Source: Chryseobacterium gleum
Lineage (GTDB): Bacteria > Bacteroidota > Bacteroidia > Flavobacteriales_D > Sanyastnellaceae
Assembly (NCBI GenBank): GCA_945874695.1
Contig: CAMCHP010000001.1
Coordinates: 1-64,000, forward strand
Length of the DNA: 64,000 nt
Direction: 5' to 3'
This document shows positions 25,947 through 36,861 of this stretch, piece after piece. A model generated the notes under the pieces. It was not told the DNA's origin, did not search any database, and was given only the letters and a program-made list of their open reading frames with translations. Numbering within the stretch: the stretch's first letter is position 1; each line of letters begins with the position of its first letter. The translations under genes were made by a program, and so were the position numbers.

Positions 25947-27383
25947 TTATCTGTTAATCGAAGCTGAAATGGTTCCTGCAGGTACATCGGCAGCCGGCAC
26001 AGAATCTGTTGGAGCTGCCTCAACTTCACCTTCTTTCGCTTCTTCACCTTCTTGAACATAGAAGGTATCGAGTTGTTCAAGCCAAGCCTTGTATTGCGTT
26101 TCTGAATCCACGACTATCTTCATTTGCATATTGAAGTGCGCTGCACCGCATACTTTGTTGCAAAGCAAAACATAGTCAAAGTCCTCATCGCCCGTAATTA
26201 AGCGCATGCTATCGGTTGTGATCGTCGGTGTCATTTTGAATCGTGTAGGTACCCCTGGCACGCAGTTCATTTGCGCACGGAAGTGTGGCATGTAAGCGGA
26301 GTGAATCACGTCGCGTGAGCGGAAGATGAATTCGACTTCTTTGCCCACGGGTAAGTGAAACTCACCCTTGATGATTTTATCGTCTTTACCTGCTTGCCAA
26401 GCGCTCAAATCACCGTCAAAACTGAACTCATCCAGTTCCATGATACGCTGTACGTGACGATCAAGGCGGCGAAGCTTTTCCTTACGCGTTTTAATGGCTG
26501 CATCGGTCAAAATGGTCACCTTGTCTGAAGCGAGCATGGTTTCAATCTCTGCCAAACGTTCGTTTAAGCGCTTCTTCAAACCTTCGTCCATGGCGTGGTC
26601 ACCGTGGTCGTGATCACCATGTCCATGTTCACCATGTCCATGTTCACCGCCTTCAAGCTGATGTAAGATATCCTTCTGTTCATCAAGCAATAAACCGCGC
26701 TCATATGCCAGTTCCATTCGGATCTTCTCACGCTCTTTATTGATCTCAGCTAAACTTTCTTCAATACCTTCAGGTGTGACTATTCCGAGTGGATTAGTGG
26801 GTGTAATCAGGTTGTAATTCGAAACGCCGAACTCGCCATCATTGCCTGCATAGCGTGCTGTCCAGTCAAATTGTTTCGAGTAAAGCTCTACGCGAAGCGC
26901 ATCCTCAGCTGCATCACCCGTCATATCGTTCCAAGTGCGCAAACCGTAGATAATGATCACGGCCAATACGATTGAAGGAATTACCGTCCAGATTAACTCA
27001 AGCCGGTTATCGTGCGGAAAGAATTTTGCTCTGCGATCTTTTCGGTAGTAGTACTTCGCAGCAAACCAAAACAATGCTGTGTTTACTAGGAAAAATACGG
27101 CGACGATAATAATGAGGTTGAAATTCATTAATGTGTCAACGGCCGCGCCATGCTCCGATGCCGAAGGGGGCAAATAATCACCGTAGGCTACAAAAAGATA
27201 AATCACCCCGGCGTAAAAGAGAATCATGAAAACGATCCACAATGCCGCATTGAGGCGGTTGTCTGCGTACGAGATTTCTTCTTCTCTCGTCTTCCGCAAC
27301 TTTGCTGTCAGTTCATACACACGGGCGAGTTGCGCCACCGCGATGATCCCTACAACAACCACCAAAAGAATTAAAAGCTTCAT
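25947..27383 (-). CDS. ctaC: Cytochrome c oxidase subunit II with a long His-rich insertion
   Basis: 478 residues, longer than usual. Hydrophobic segments at about 1-20, 47-68, 88-108 and 131-150. The Cu_A domain is split: its first strand (FDWTARYAG, 172-180) is followed by an insertion of about 140 residues (195-335) with charged, coiled-coil-like sequence and a His/Gly/Asp run at 248-263. The Cu_A site itself is complete: H361 (DVIHSAYMPHF), C408, C412, H416 and M419 in CNKVCGAAHFNM. The Glu usually between the cysteines is Lys here. No fused haem c domain. Confidence 0.95.
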   Translation of the reverse strand: MKLLILLVVVVGIIAVAQLARVYELTAKLRKTREEEISYADNRLNAALWIVFMILFYAGVIYLFVAYGDYLPPSASEHGAAVDTLMNFNLIIIVAVFFLVNTALFWFAAKYYYRKDRRAKFFPHDNRLELIWTVIPSIVLAVIIIYGLRTWNDMTGDAAEDALRVELYSKQFDWTARYAGNDGEFGVSNYNLITPTNPLGIVTPEGIEESLAEINKEREKIRMELAYERGLLLDEQKDILHQLEGGEHGHGEHGHGDHDHGDHAMDEGLKKRLNERLAEIETMLASDKVTILTDAAIKTRKEKLRRLDRHVQRIMELDEFSFDGDLSAWQAGKDDKIIKGEFHLPVGKEVEFIFRSRDVIHSAYMPHFRAQMNCVPGVPTRFKMTPTITTDSMRLITGDEDFDYVLLCNKVCGAAHFNMQMKIVVDSETQYKAWLEQLDTFYVQEGEEAKEGEVEAAPTDSVPAADVPAGTISASINR

Positions 27384-27404
27384 GACCTGTTGGTTTGAAT
27401 TCGA

Positions 27405-28661
27405 TTAAATGTGCAAATCTTTACTTTCCTGCAAGAATGGGTGATTTACCGCAACCAATGGCGCTTTACTAAGCGCACGGAAGGTGGTAAATACAAACAA
27501 GCCGAGGAAGCCGAGGAACATACCAACCTCCATCCAACCAAAATGGTTGTGGTCATGCATGGTTCCGGGAATAACGAGCAAATAAACATCCACGAAGTGT
27601 CCCACAAAGATCAATAGCGCAACTGGCAAGATGAACGCCGGGTTTCGCTTTGCATCACGAGCGATCAAAACGTAAAATGGAACTGCAAAATTGATGAAGA
27701 ACATTACTATGAACGGCACCGAGTAATCGGTATACATGCGGTTTACGAAATACGTCACTTCTTCAGGAATGTTCGAGTACCAAATCAACATAAACTGGCT
27801 GAACCACAAGTAGCTCCACAGCATTGAAATTGCGAACATCCACTTTGACAAATCGTGCACGTGCGACTGGTTCATGTTTGGGAAGTAACCCTTTGAGCGT
27901 AACCACAGCAAGCTAAGAAGTGCAAAAATCATAGTTGTTACCCACATCCCTGAGAACACGTACCAACCATACAAGGTAGAGAACCAGTGCGTATCAATGG
28001 ACATCAACCAGTCCCAAGACAAAGTAGACGAGAATACCGCGAAAAACACGAGGAACAGTGCGGCGCGGCGATACATCAAAAAGTGGAGGCGCGTGCCACC
28101 TTCGCGGTCTTCTTGCAAAGACCACTTGCGGAATAAACGAGCAAAAATTAGAAACGTAGCCAAGTAGATGATGGTGCGCAACCAAAAGAACCAGGTACTC
28201 AGGTACGCTGACTTATTGGCGATAATGTGATCGTAATTTGGATTCGCAATGGCACCAGCCTCAGCGGTATCAGTGTAAGTAACTGTATCTCCACTCACGA
28301 TCATGTACTCATGATACAAGGTGCCATCCATCCAGTGATAGATGTGGTGCAAATGTGCTTGACCTGCCAAAAGTACGATCAGAATAACCGCACTACCTAT
28401 TGGTAAATAAGAGAACATGGCCTCAAACATACGCTTTACGTAGGCTGACCATCCCACTTCCGCAGCATATTGCAAAGCATAGAAAAACAGTGCACCCAAC
28501 GCTATGGCAAAAAAGAAAAAGCCATTAACAAGCAGGTTTGACCACCAACGTTGGTGATGTTCTGAATCATCGGTGATGAATCCACCGACCAACGCGATAA
28601 CTCCTACTAACATTAGTGCGAGCGACAGCGTCTTTAGTTTTCCTTCGAACTTGAATTCCAT
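27405..28661 (-). CDS. actF: Alternative complex III subunit ActF (quinol:cytochrome c oxidoreductase)
   Basis: 418 residues with about ten membrane helices, lying between ctaC and actE. It belongs to the ActF family of ACIII, related to the NrfD-like quinone-binding subunit ActC but shorter. Typical elements: LSWDWLMSIDTHWFSTLYGWYVFSG and YLWFSQFMLIWYSNIPEE. It is thought to help form the quinol site and the membrane part of the complex. Confidence 0.93.
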   Translation of the reverse strand: MEFKFEGKLKTLSLALMLVGVIALVGGFITDDSEHHQRWWSNLLVNGFFFFAIALGALFFYALQYAAEVGWSAYVKRMFEAMFSYLPIGSAVILIVLLAGQAHLHHIYHWMDGTLYHEYMIVSGDTVTYTDTAEAGAIANPNYDHIIANKSAYLSTWFFWLRTIIYLATFLIFARLFRKWSLQEDREGGTRLHFLMYRRAALFLVFFAVFSSTLSWDWLMSIDTHWFSTLYGWYVFSGMWVTTMIFALLSLLWLRSKGYFPNMNQSHVHDLSKWMFAISMLWSYLWFSQFMLIWYSNIPEEVTYFVNRMYTDYSVPFIVMFFINFAVPFYVLIARDAKRNPAFILPVALLIFVGHFVDVYLLVIPGTMHDHNHFGWMEVGMFLGFLGLFVFTTFRALSKAPLVAVNHPFLQESKDLHI

Positions 28662-28693
28662 GGTATTCGTTCTCTGTGTTAATCTCTTTTAGG

Positions 28694-29398
28694 TTATCCT
28701 GCTACTTGATCTGCGGCAGCTTCAGCCACTACGGTACCTGTCGAATCTGCAGGCGCTTCAGTGCTCACGTTCCCTGACTCATCAAAAGTTGGCATCTTAC
28801 CTCCTTGTTGAAGCACTTGAACGTATTGAATCACTTGCCACCGCTCCTTCGCTGAAATTTGAGCGGCGTGCGATCCCATCAAACCTTTACCGTAGTAAAT
28901 TGAATGGTACATGCGGCCCTCCGCCAAATCTTTAAGTTTACCGCTGTACTCCGGAATACCTTCGATATGACCATTCCTTGCGATGGCACCGTCACCTTTT
29001 CCTTTCTCACCATGACAGTGCTGGCACATGATGGTGTAAATCTCTTTACCACGCTCGATGTTTGCTTGGTTGAATGGGATCGGACTTTTAAGGCCTTCTG
29101 AAAGTTCATATCCTTCTGGAGTGTTCGGGTGAGGATACGGCATATTGAAAATCATATCGGCTCCAGCATAAGCAATTGAGCCTGCGACGGGTTTACGCGC
29201 GCTGATACGTCCGTTCAAAGAATCGTACTGCGCTTGTCCGAAGTGAAAGGGATCCATCCCATAATCTACGTACGCCTCAACCGCCGGGCTGCGGTACATA
29301 TCAGGCATGTACTCCAATCCTGGGCTATTCGGATCGGTCACACATGCGCCGAGCAGCACAACCGAGGAGAAGAAAAGCAATGTATTTCTAAGCAACAT
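28694..29398 (-). CDS. actE: Alternative complex III subunit ActE, monohaem cytochrome c lipoprotein
   Basis: 234 residues. Lipoprotein signal with LLGAC lipobox at about residue 19, then one CXXCH (CQHCHGEKGKGDG, about 129-133) with a distal Met in the GKMPTF region. ActE carries electrons from the quinol site of ACIII toward the oxidase. The N-terminal PDMYRSPAVEAYVDYG region and the C-terminal low-complexity tail (APADSTGTVVAEAAADQ) are usual in Bacteroidota. It is 11 bases after actD. Confidence 0.94.
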   Translation of the reverse strand: MLLRNTLLFFSSVVLLGACVTDPNSPGLEYMPDMYRSPAVEAYVDYGMDPFHFGQAQYDSLNGRISARKPVAGSIAYAGADMIFNMPYPHPNTPEGYELSEGLKSPIPFNQANIERGKEIYTIMCQHCHGEKGKGDGAIARNGHIEGIPEYSGKLKDLAEGRMYHSIYYGKGLMGSHAAQISAKERWQVIQYVQVLQQGGKMPTFDESGNVSTEAPADSTGTVVAEAAADQVAG

Positions 29399-29409
29399 GG
29401 CTTGGTCTT

Positions 29410-29943
29410 TTATTCGTAATCTTTAATGCTCAATTCGATCATTGGAGTGTCTTTCACCAATGCTTCAATTTCATCGGCTGACATCGCATTCTGATCAGTT
29501 GTAATTTCCATCACAAACTTATCATCTGTTGTGCGCGGGTCAGGATTGGTAGCCGGCATACCTGGTAAAGTTCCATTCCGAAGCAGGTAAGTCAAGACCA
29601 TCCCGTGGGCTCCACAGAGCACGCTGAATTCGAAGGTTACCGGAATAAATGCAGGCAAGTTCTCAATCAAAGAAAAACTCGGCTTACCACCGATGTTCAT
29701 CGGCCAGTCATGAATCATGAAATACCACATCCCCAAAAGGGCGAGTGCTGTTCCAGCAGAGGCATACATAAACGAGGCGATCGCCAAGCGTGTGCGCTTC
29801 ACACCAATGATAGGGTCTAATCCGTGGATCGGGAAAGGTGAATACACATCCTTTACGCGAATCCCTTTTGCAACGAGATGCTCTGCTGCATGCAACAGGG
29901 TATCGTCGTCATCGTACATCACATGAAAAACTTTCTTGCTCAT
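29410..29943 (-). CDS. actD: Alternative complex III subunit ActD (DUF3341)
   Basis: 177 residues with two membrane helices (about 56-78 and 95-120) and a short cytoplasmic N-terminal domain (HVMYDDDDTLLHAAEHLVAKGIRVKDVYSPFPIHGLD), the DUF3341 signature. ActD anchors ACIII and packs next to ActC. Gene order and 10-11 base spacings on both sides match the conserved act operon. Confidence 0.94.
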   Translation of the reverse strand: MSKKVFHVMYDDDDTLLHAAEHLVAKGIRVKDVYSPFPIHGLDPIIGVKRTRLAIASFMYASAGTALALLGMWYFMIHDWPMNIGGKPSFSLIENLPAFIPVTFEFSVLCGAHGMVLTYLLRNGTLPGMPATNPDPRTTDDKFVMEITTDQNAMSADEIEALVKDTPMIELSIKDYE

Positions 29944-29953
29944 GGTTCAGCGC

Positions 29954-31339
<1,386 letters not shown>

Positions 31340-31350
31340 TGCTGCTTGGT

Positions 31351-34300
31351 TTATGCTTGCTGATCTTCTTCTACGTTACGCACTTTCACCATGTAGTAGA
31401 TGTTAGGTTGTACACCAACTTCTTCCAAGGCGTGGTATGCGCGATTATTTTCTGAAATGCTGCGCACTTGGCTCTGCTTGTCGTTCAAGTCACCGAAACG
31501 AATCGCACCGATTGAACATGCTTCAGCACATGCGGTAACAACTTCGCCATCTACCACAGCGCGACCTGCTTTCTTCGCTTCGAGCTTTCCAGCTTGCAAG
31601 CGTTGAACGCACATGCTACACTTCTCCATTACACCGCGCGAACGCACCGTAACGTCTGGGTTCAAAACCATACGTGTGAGCATATCTTGCGCAGGGTTCA
31701 CATTCTGGAACTTGTCATAGCCCATGTAGTTGAACCAGTTGAAGCGACGCACTTTATATGGGCAGTTGTTTGCGCAGTAACGCGTTCCGATGCAACGGTT
31801 GTAGGTCATTTGATTCAGGCCCTCGTTGCTGTGTGTAGTTGCTGCAACTGGACAAACCGTTTCGCACGGTGCGTGGTTACAGTGTTGACACATCATCGGC
31901 ATGTGCACGGTTTGTGGGTTCTCCGCTGGATCTTCCATCTTGCGGTAGGTCGAAATGGCACCCAAACCTTCTTCTGCTCCGCGCTCTTTTGAGTAATCTG
32001 AAGAGTAGAAACGGTCGATGCGCAACCAGTGCATGTCGCGGTGACGAAGCACTTCATCTTTACCTACTACAGGCACGTTATTTTCAGTATGGCAGGCTGT
32101 AACACAGGCTCCACAACCTAAGCAAGAGCTCAGGTCAATCGCCATGCCCCAGCGATGCCCAACACCCTCAACAGGGTGTGCATGCCACAAATCGAAGTCT
32201 CGAATCGACTTTTTATCGCTCGCGTTGATCTCACCGTCGCCGTTCACATCTTCGTGAACACCCAACTTATGCGCCTTATTCCAAGTTGCATCACCTTTCT
32301 GCTTTTCTTTTTCTGCAAGGTATGCAGCTAAAGAGGTTTCCTTCACGACCGAAGTACGGCCCATGTAGGTATGATGCATTTGCGTGCAAGCCAACGGATA
32401 TGTGCCGCCCGCAGCTTCGACTTTCACATCGAGGTTATGCAAAACAGGGTATCCATTCGCTAATGTCGCGAGTGGGTATGCGTTCTTACCAATCGGAATC
32501 AAGTTTCCTGACGTGTCAGACAAATGAGATCCATTCTCTGCGGTTTGGTAAGCGGCCTTGCCAATGCGCTCATTTGATGCGCCTCGGCCGTAGCCAATCG
32601 CAATTCCAATTGTTCCTCGTTTCTGACCCGGTTGCGGGTAAGCTGGCAATACCATCTCAACGCCATTGGCAGTTACCTTAACCAAAGAAGCATGATCGTT
32701 TTGAGCGATGTAGGTGTTCAAGCCCATCTCGTCCATGTCTGCCTTTGCCATGGTTACGTAGTTGTCCCACGTCACCTTAGAAACCGGGTCTGGCAATTCT
32801 TGCAACCACGGGTTTGCAGCATGCGAACCATCCCCCAATCCTGTCTTTTGGTACAAGGCCAATTGCCAAGCGCCACCATTCTGACCATTGAGTTTGCTCA
32901 CAGCATCGCTAACATCCCAACCTGGCGCTGCAACTTCAGCACTTGGCGCCGCCTCATAAGCTGCTGTACCTTGCGTTACGATTGCTGTTTCAGCCAGAAC
33001 GGGCTTTTGCAAGAGTACCCCATTATGAACCGCTGCGTTCCAATCCACATCGGTGTACATCTGATCTTCGGTGTAAGCACTGTTATGCGTTTTCCGAAGG
33101 AAGGTGTAATATGAGTCGATATTATCACTCCACTTCAAGAGGCTCTCTTGCGCCTGACGTGTATTGAAGAGGGGACTGATGGTTGGTTGAACCAAGTCAA
33201 TACGACCTGCAGTCAACGACAAATCATTCCACGACTCGAGGTAGTGGTGATCCGGACAGATATATTGGCAGCGGCTCGCTGTTTCGTCAGACAATCCTGA
33301 GAACGAAACGGTCAGTTTACACTTAGCCAATGCAGCTGCAAAATCGCCTGCTGCATACCATGAGTACGCAGGGTTTGTTCCATAAACGACCAAGGCATCC
33401 ACCTGACCGCTATTCATATTCTTCACCAACTCAGCCATGTCGCGGTCGTTGCCAGCGAACATGCTAACTGGTTCATCTGTATTGATGGTTTTGCCATAAT
33501 TGTTCAACGCTTGGTTGATGGCATTCACGACACGCTGCACGTCTGGATCATTGCTACCAGCAACGACTAACGATGCACCACTGTTACGCTTCAAGGCATC
33601 GGCTGCATTTGCGAGTGCAATCTCACTAACACCGTCAACGTTTCCGTTTCCACTACCTGTCACACGAGCAAGCAAGGCTGCAGCCACTTTACCGTGCTGA
33701 TCAGGACGAATAGCTACGCGCGTATCCGCATTCGTTCCAGTCAAGGACATGATTGTCTCGAACTGGAAGTGGCGCGACATCCACTCCCCTTCAGGTTTGC
33801 GGCGGCTTGCGTAATCGACAGCGTAAAGGTTAGAAGTAAGCCAGTTCGCCAAGAAATCAGCCCCAATGCTTACAATGGTTTTGGCTTGATCGAAGTGGTA
33901 GGTAGGAATGATTGCTTTGCCAATGGTTTTGGCATTCGCTTCACGCATTCCGCTGTATGAAACTGCGTCATATTGAATATGACGGGCGTTGTATTTCACT
34001 TTAAATCCGTCAATCGCGCGCTGCGTTGAAGGAGAAATAACCGTATTGCTCAAAAGCACAACGTTGCTCGAAGCGGCAAGGGCCGCCATGATCTCTTGAT
34101 CAACGGTTGCCCAATCGGCAGGCGCGTTGTTCTTCATCGGACCTTCCAAGCGCGCTGAGTCATAAAGGCTCAACACAGATGAGTTGATGCGCGCATTTAA
34201 CGCTCCACCTTTCACACCGTGTGCTCGATTCGCTTTGATGAAGATCGGACGGCCCTCACGGGTTTTGACGAACATGCTGCCGAAATCGTTGCCATCGTAG

Positions 34301-34593
34301 TAGGCGCTTGCGTAATAGTTCGCAACACCTGGAGTGATCTCAGCCGGTTTGTTAACGTAAGGGATCGATTTGATCACGGGTGTTTCACACGCCGCCAAGG
34401 TTGCAGCAGTAATGCTGAAACCCATGAATTTCAAAAAGTCACGACGTCCGGTGCTGGTTTCTTTCAGTTTGTCATCTGCTAGAAACTCGTCTACGCTTTG
34501 TTGCGCCGGAAATTCTTCTTTTAACAACGCTTGGTATTCCGGTGTCTCGTGAAGCTCATCGAGTCCTGCCCAGTATTGCTTGCTATTGCTCAT
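31351..34593 (-). CDS. actB: Alternative complex III subunit ActB (TAT-variant molybdopterin oxidoreductase-like / 4Fe-4S protein)
   Basis: 1080 residues. A twin-arginine signal variant (RRDFLKFMGFSITAATLAAC, about 50-69) follows a conserved N-terminal stretch. The middle (about 100-740) is the molybdopterin-oxidoreductase-like domain without obvious cofactor cysteines, as known for ActB. The C-terminal ferredoxin-like part has four cysteine groups: CLGCGACVTACH, CQHCNHAPCETVCP, CIGTRYCANNCPYK and CSMCVQR...CAEACSIGA, enough for three [4Fe-4S] and one [3Fe-4S] cluster. The order and size fit the family. Confidence 0.96.
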   Translation of the reverse strand: MSNSKQYWAGLDELHETPEYQALLKEEFPAQQSVDEFLADDKLKETSTGRRDFLKFMGFSITAATLAACETPVIKSIPYVNKPAEITPGVANYYASAYYDGNDFGSMFVKTREGRPIFIKANRAHGVKGGALNARINSSVLSLYDSARLEGPMKNNAPADWATVDQEIMAALAASSNVVLLSNTVISPSTQRAIDGFKVKYNARHIQYDAVSYSGMREANAKTIGKAIIPTYHFDQAKTIVSIGADFLANWLTSNLYAVDYASRRKPEGEWMSRHFQFETIMSLTGTNADTRVAIRPDQHGKVAAALLARVTGSGNGNVDGVSEIALANAADALKRNSGASLVVAGSNDPDVQRVVNAINQALNNYGKTINTDEPVSMFAGNDRDMAELVKNMNSGQVDALVVYGTNPAYSWYAAGDFAAALAKCKLTVSFSGLSDETASRCQYICPDHHYLESWNDLSLTAGRIDLVQPTISPLFNTRQAQESLLKWSDNIDSYYTFLRKTHNSAYTEDQMYTDVDWNAAVHNGVLLQKPVLAETAIVTQGTAAYEAAPSAEVAAPGWDVSDAVSKLNGQNGGAWQLALYQKTGLGDGSHAANPWLQELPDPVSKVTWDNYVTMAKADMDEMGLNTYIAQNDHASLVKVTANGVEMVLPAYPQPGQKRGTIGIAIGYGRGASNERIGKAAYQTAENGSHLSDTSGNLIPIGKNAYPLATLANGYPVLHNLDVKVEAAGGTYPLACTQMHHTYMGRTSVVKETSLAAYLAEKEKQKGDATWNKAHKLGVHEDVNGDGEINASDKKSIRDFDLWHAHPVEGVGHRWGMAIDLSSCLGCGACVTACHTENNVPVVGKDEVLRHRDMHWLRIDRFYSSDYSKERGAEEGLGAISTYRKMEDPAENPQTVHMPMMCQHCNHAPCETVCPVAATTHSNEGLNQMTYNRCIGTRYCANNCPYKVRRFNWFNYMGYDKFQNVNPAQDMLTRMVLNPDVTVRSRGVMEKCSMCVQRLQAGKLEAKKAGRAVVDGEVVTACAEACSIGAIRFGDLNDKQSQVRSISENNRAYHALEEVGVQPNIYYMVKVRNVEEDQQA

Positions 34594-34611
34594 TGTCGTT
34601 GTGTTCAGGAA

Positions 34612-36030
34612 TTAATAGTGGCACTTAGAGCATTCCCAGCCCCCGAGATCTTTAACAGTCACGCTTTCATCTTCGATGTAGCGGCGCAGTTCTTCGTTGC
34701 CACGAATGTCTTCTTTCAGGCGGTTGTGTACTTCTTCGTAGTATCCACTGCTTGCCAAGTCAATATTGGCTTTGTTATGACACTCAATGCACCAACCCAT
34801 TGTGAGCGTGGGCTTTGAAAGCTGAATCAAGCTTGGATACTCGCTCACCAAACGGTTGATTTCTTCAACCGGTGTCAAACGACCACCTTTATAGGTTGCT
34901 ACATCACCGTGACAGTTTTGGCACTCCAAACCACCAACAACAACGTGTTGCTCGTGATTGAAGTAAACGTGATCTGGCAGGTTATGAACTTTATTCCATT
35001 TGATCGGCTCCTCTACATGGTCTTCAATGTACTGACCTGTTTCGGGATTGAATCCAATTGCCGCATAAATCTTACCGATTTCTTTTTCTCCCCAGCGGCT
35101 ACCGTTCTTGATGCCTTTGTGGCAATTCATACAAACGTTAACTGAAGGGATGCCCGCGTGCTTAGACTTCGAGGCACTGCTATGGCAGTATTGGCAATCA
35201 ACCTCGTTTTCACACACGTGAATGCTGTGCCAAAATTTGATGGGTTGCTCTGGCTCGTACGCTTGGTAAGTCCCGATATCCATCGCTGCCTGGTAGGCAA
35301 CCACTGCGCCGTAAACCACCACGAACAAACCAATAAGCGAAACAAGAACTAAGTTCTTCCAAGCCCATGCTTTGAACGCTTGACCATATGTCATTGGGGG
35401 CAATGCTGGTTTGCCTTCACTTTCGCGGTGTGCATTGGTGAGCGATTGCTTCACACTTGACGCCGAGGCAGCTATGATGATGAAGAGCACCACCAAAATA
35501 ATGAACCACAGCGTAGCCGAGCTGCTCTTCTCTTCAGGGTAGATCTCGTCGTAGGTTAAACATTCGTTAGCTGCCGTAGCATCCACGGGCGCCTGTCCGG
35601 GAGGGTTTTGCACGTATGCCATGATGTCAGCCACATCAGCTGCACTCACGGCCTGCGCGCTCATCCAGCCGTAAACGGGCACATAGCGTTCCACCAAAGA
35701 TTTGATGTACGCATCACCTGACTCAGCGGCTTTTTGCGGGTTTTGAATCCAAAGTACAAGCAATTCATCACTTGCTCCCCAGCGATCGGCAATACCTGCC
35801 AATCCTGGTCCTGCAAGGACTTCATTGGTAACTTTGTGGCACGAGGCACAGTTTGCTTTAAAAAGCTGCTCACCTTTCACTGCGTCACCTTCATCCCATA
35901 CGCTTGCGCTCAGTGATGATGAGAGGATAAGGGAGAGGAGAAATAGCAAGCCTCTCGAGGTTCTGTTGGCCTTCCATGGCCGTAAAGGAAGTCGGATCAT
36001 CTCGCGTTGTTTACGGATCTGAACAGTCAT
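34612..36030 (-). CDS. actA: Alternative complex III subunit ActA, multihaem cytochrome c with fused monohaem domain
   Basis: About 472 residues from the ATG at 36030, chosen because a TAAATTTG box is 9 bases upstream. Signal-anchor at about 26-44, then a monohaem cytochrome c domain (CASCH at 61-65), a membrane helix (about 170-190), a second helix (about 225-250) and a pentahaem region with CQYCH, CMNCH, CQNCH, CIECH and CSKCH at the extreme C-terminus. ActA passes electrons within ACIII toward ActE or the oxidase. First gene of an eight-gene operon. Confidence 0.94.
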   Translation of the reverse strand: MTVQIRKQREMIRLPLRPWKANRTSRGLLFLLSLILSSSLSASVWDEGDAVKGEQLFKANCASCHKVTNEVLAGPGLAGIADRWGASDELLVLWIQNPQKAAESGDAYIKSLVERYVPVYGWMSAQAVSAADVADIMAYVQNPPGQAPVDATAANECLTYDEIYPEEKSSSATLWFIILVVLFIIIAASASSVKQSLTNAHRESEGKPALPPMTYGQAFKAWAWKNLVLVSLIGLFVVVYGAVVAYQAAMDIGTYQAYEPEQPIKFWHSIHVCENEVDCQYCHSSASKSKHAGIPSVNVCMNCHKGIKNGSRWGEKEIGKIYAAIGFNPETGQYIEDHVEEPIKWNKVHNLPDHVYFNHEQHVVVGGLECQNCHGDVATYKGGRLTPVEEINRLVSEYPSLIQLSKPTLTMGWCIECHNKANIDLASSGYYEEVHNRLKEDIRGNEELRRYIEDESVTVKDLGGWECSKCHY

Positions 36031-36039
36031 ATTCGCGGG

Positions 36040-36047
36040 CAAATTTA
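36040..36047 (-). promoter_or_regulatory. -7 box of the act-cta respiratory operon
   Basis: TAAATTTG on the minus strand, exact match, 9 bases before the actA ATG at 36030. A clear -33 TTG is not evident. Confidence 0.6.
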
Positions 36048-36230
36048 TGTGATTTTGACATTGGCTTTCGAGCAGCATGACAAAATTGTGACACTCTCGG
36101 GTAATTTAAAATCGTTCTAAATAAACCGTGCTTTTGCGCTCCACATGCGGGAAACAGTGAACTTCAGTAAGTTATGGAGGCAAAGCGGTTGATTGTACTT
36201 GTTTTGGCACAATTCATGCTGATATTCCAT

Positions 36231-36238
36231 TAATTTTG
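36231..36238 (+). promoter_or_regulatory. -7 box of the SPOR-like protein gene
   Basis: TAATTTTG, exact match, 18 bases before the ATG at 36257. The TTG at 36236 lies inside the box and cannot be the start for this promoter. Confidence 0.6.
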
Positions 36239-36256
36239 TCATCTCAACATTGTGTT

Positions 36257-36817
36257 ATGACCCTCCTTCGCTTGTTCTTTTTTTTGACATTATCATGTGC
36301 AATTGTCAACGTTAGCAATGCACAAGACGATGGATGGTGGAAGAAACTCTTTAAAAAAGAGACAGCAGAAAGCATTGAAAGTTCACCGGCTGACTCGACC
36401 AAAGAAACAGAGGTAACGGTAACACCAAATCCAGGTGTGAGCAACGCACCCGTAGAAACAATCGACTCGGTTGACACGATTATCTTGCCGAAAAGTAACG
36501 GACAAATCAACGTTTCCAAACCTGCGGCTATCAACCAATTAGATAGCCTCTATCGGGCAGAGCCTCCTACTTTACGCGGATTCCGCATCCAAATCTACTT
36601 TGGTGATTTGAATAGCGCCCGTGAAAAACGATTGCAATTCATCTCTGCGAACGATCGTTTGCCCTGCTACATGGTACAAAACGCTCCGAACTTCGCTGTT
36701 TTGGTCGGTGACTTCAGAACCCACCTTGATGCATACCGCGAGGTGCAAATGATCAAAGCTGACTATCCGTTGGCGACCATCGTTCCTGCAAAAATAGAAC
36801 CCCCAGCCATCGATTGA
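36257..36817 (+). CDS. Exported SPOR-domain-like protein
   Basis: 186 residues from the ATG at 36257. Signal peptide at 1-22 (MTLLRLFFFLTLSCAIVNVSNA). A Ser/Thr/Glu-rich linker (about 35-85) leads to a C-terminal domain of about 80 residues (LRGFRIQIYFGDLNSAREKRLQFI...YMVQNAPNFAVLVGDFRTHLDAYREVQMIKADYP), which has the repeated alpha/beta pattern of SPOR domains; these bind denuded peptidoglycan at division sites. It converges on infB with a 44-base gap. The SPOR call is by pattern. Confidence 0.72.
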   Translation: MTLLRLFFFLTLSCAIVNVSNAQDDGWWKKLFKKETAESIESSPADSTKETEVTVTPNPGVSNAPVETIDSVDTIILPKSNGQINVSKPAAINQLDSLYRAEPPTLRGFRIQIYFGDLNSAREKRLQFISANDRLPCYMVQNAPNFAVLVGDFRTHLDAYREVQMIKADYPLATIVPAKIEPPAID

Positions 36818-36861
36818 TGACTAGGGGTTTCTAAGCTTATTCTTACCGATTAAACGTCTGC

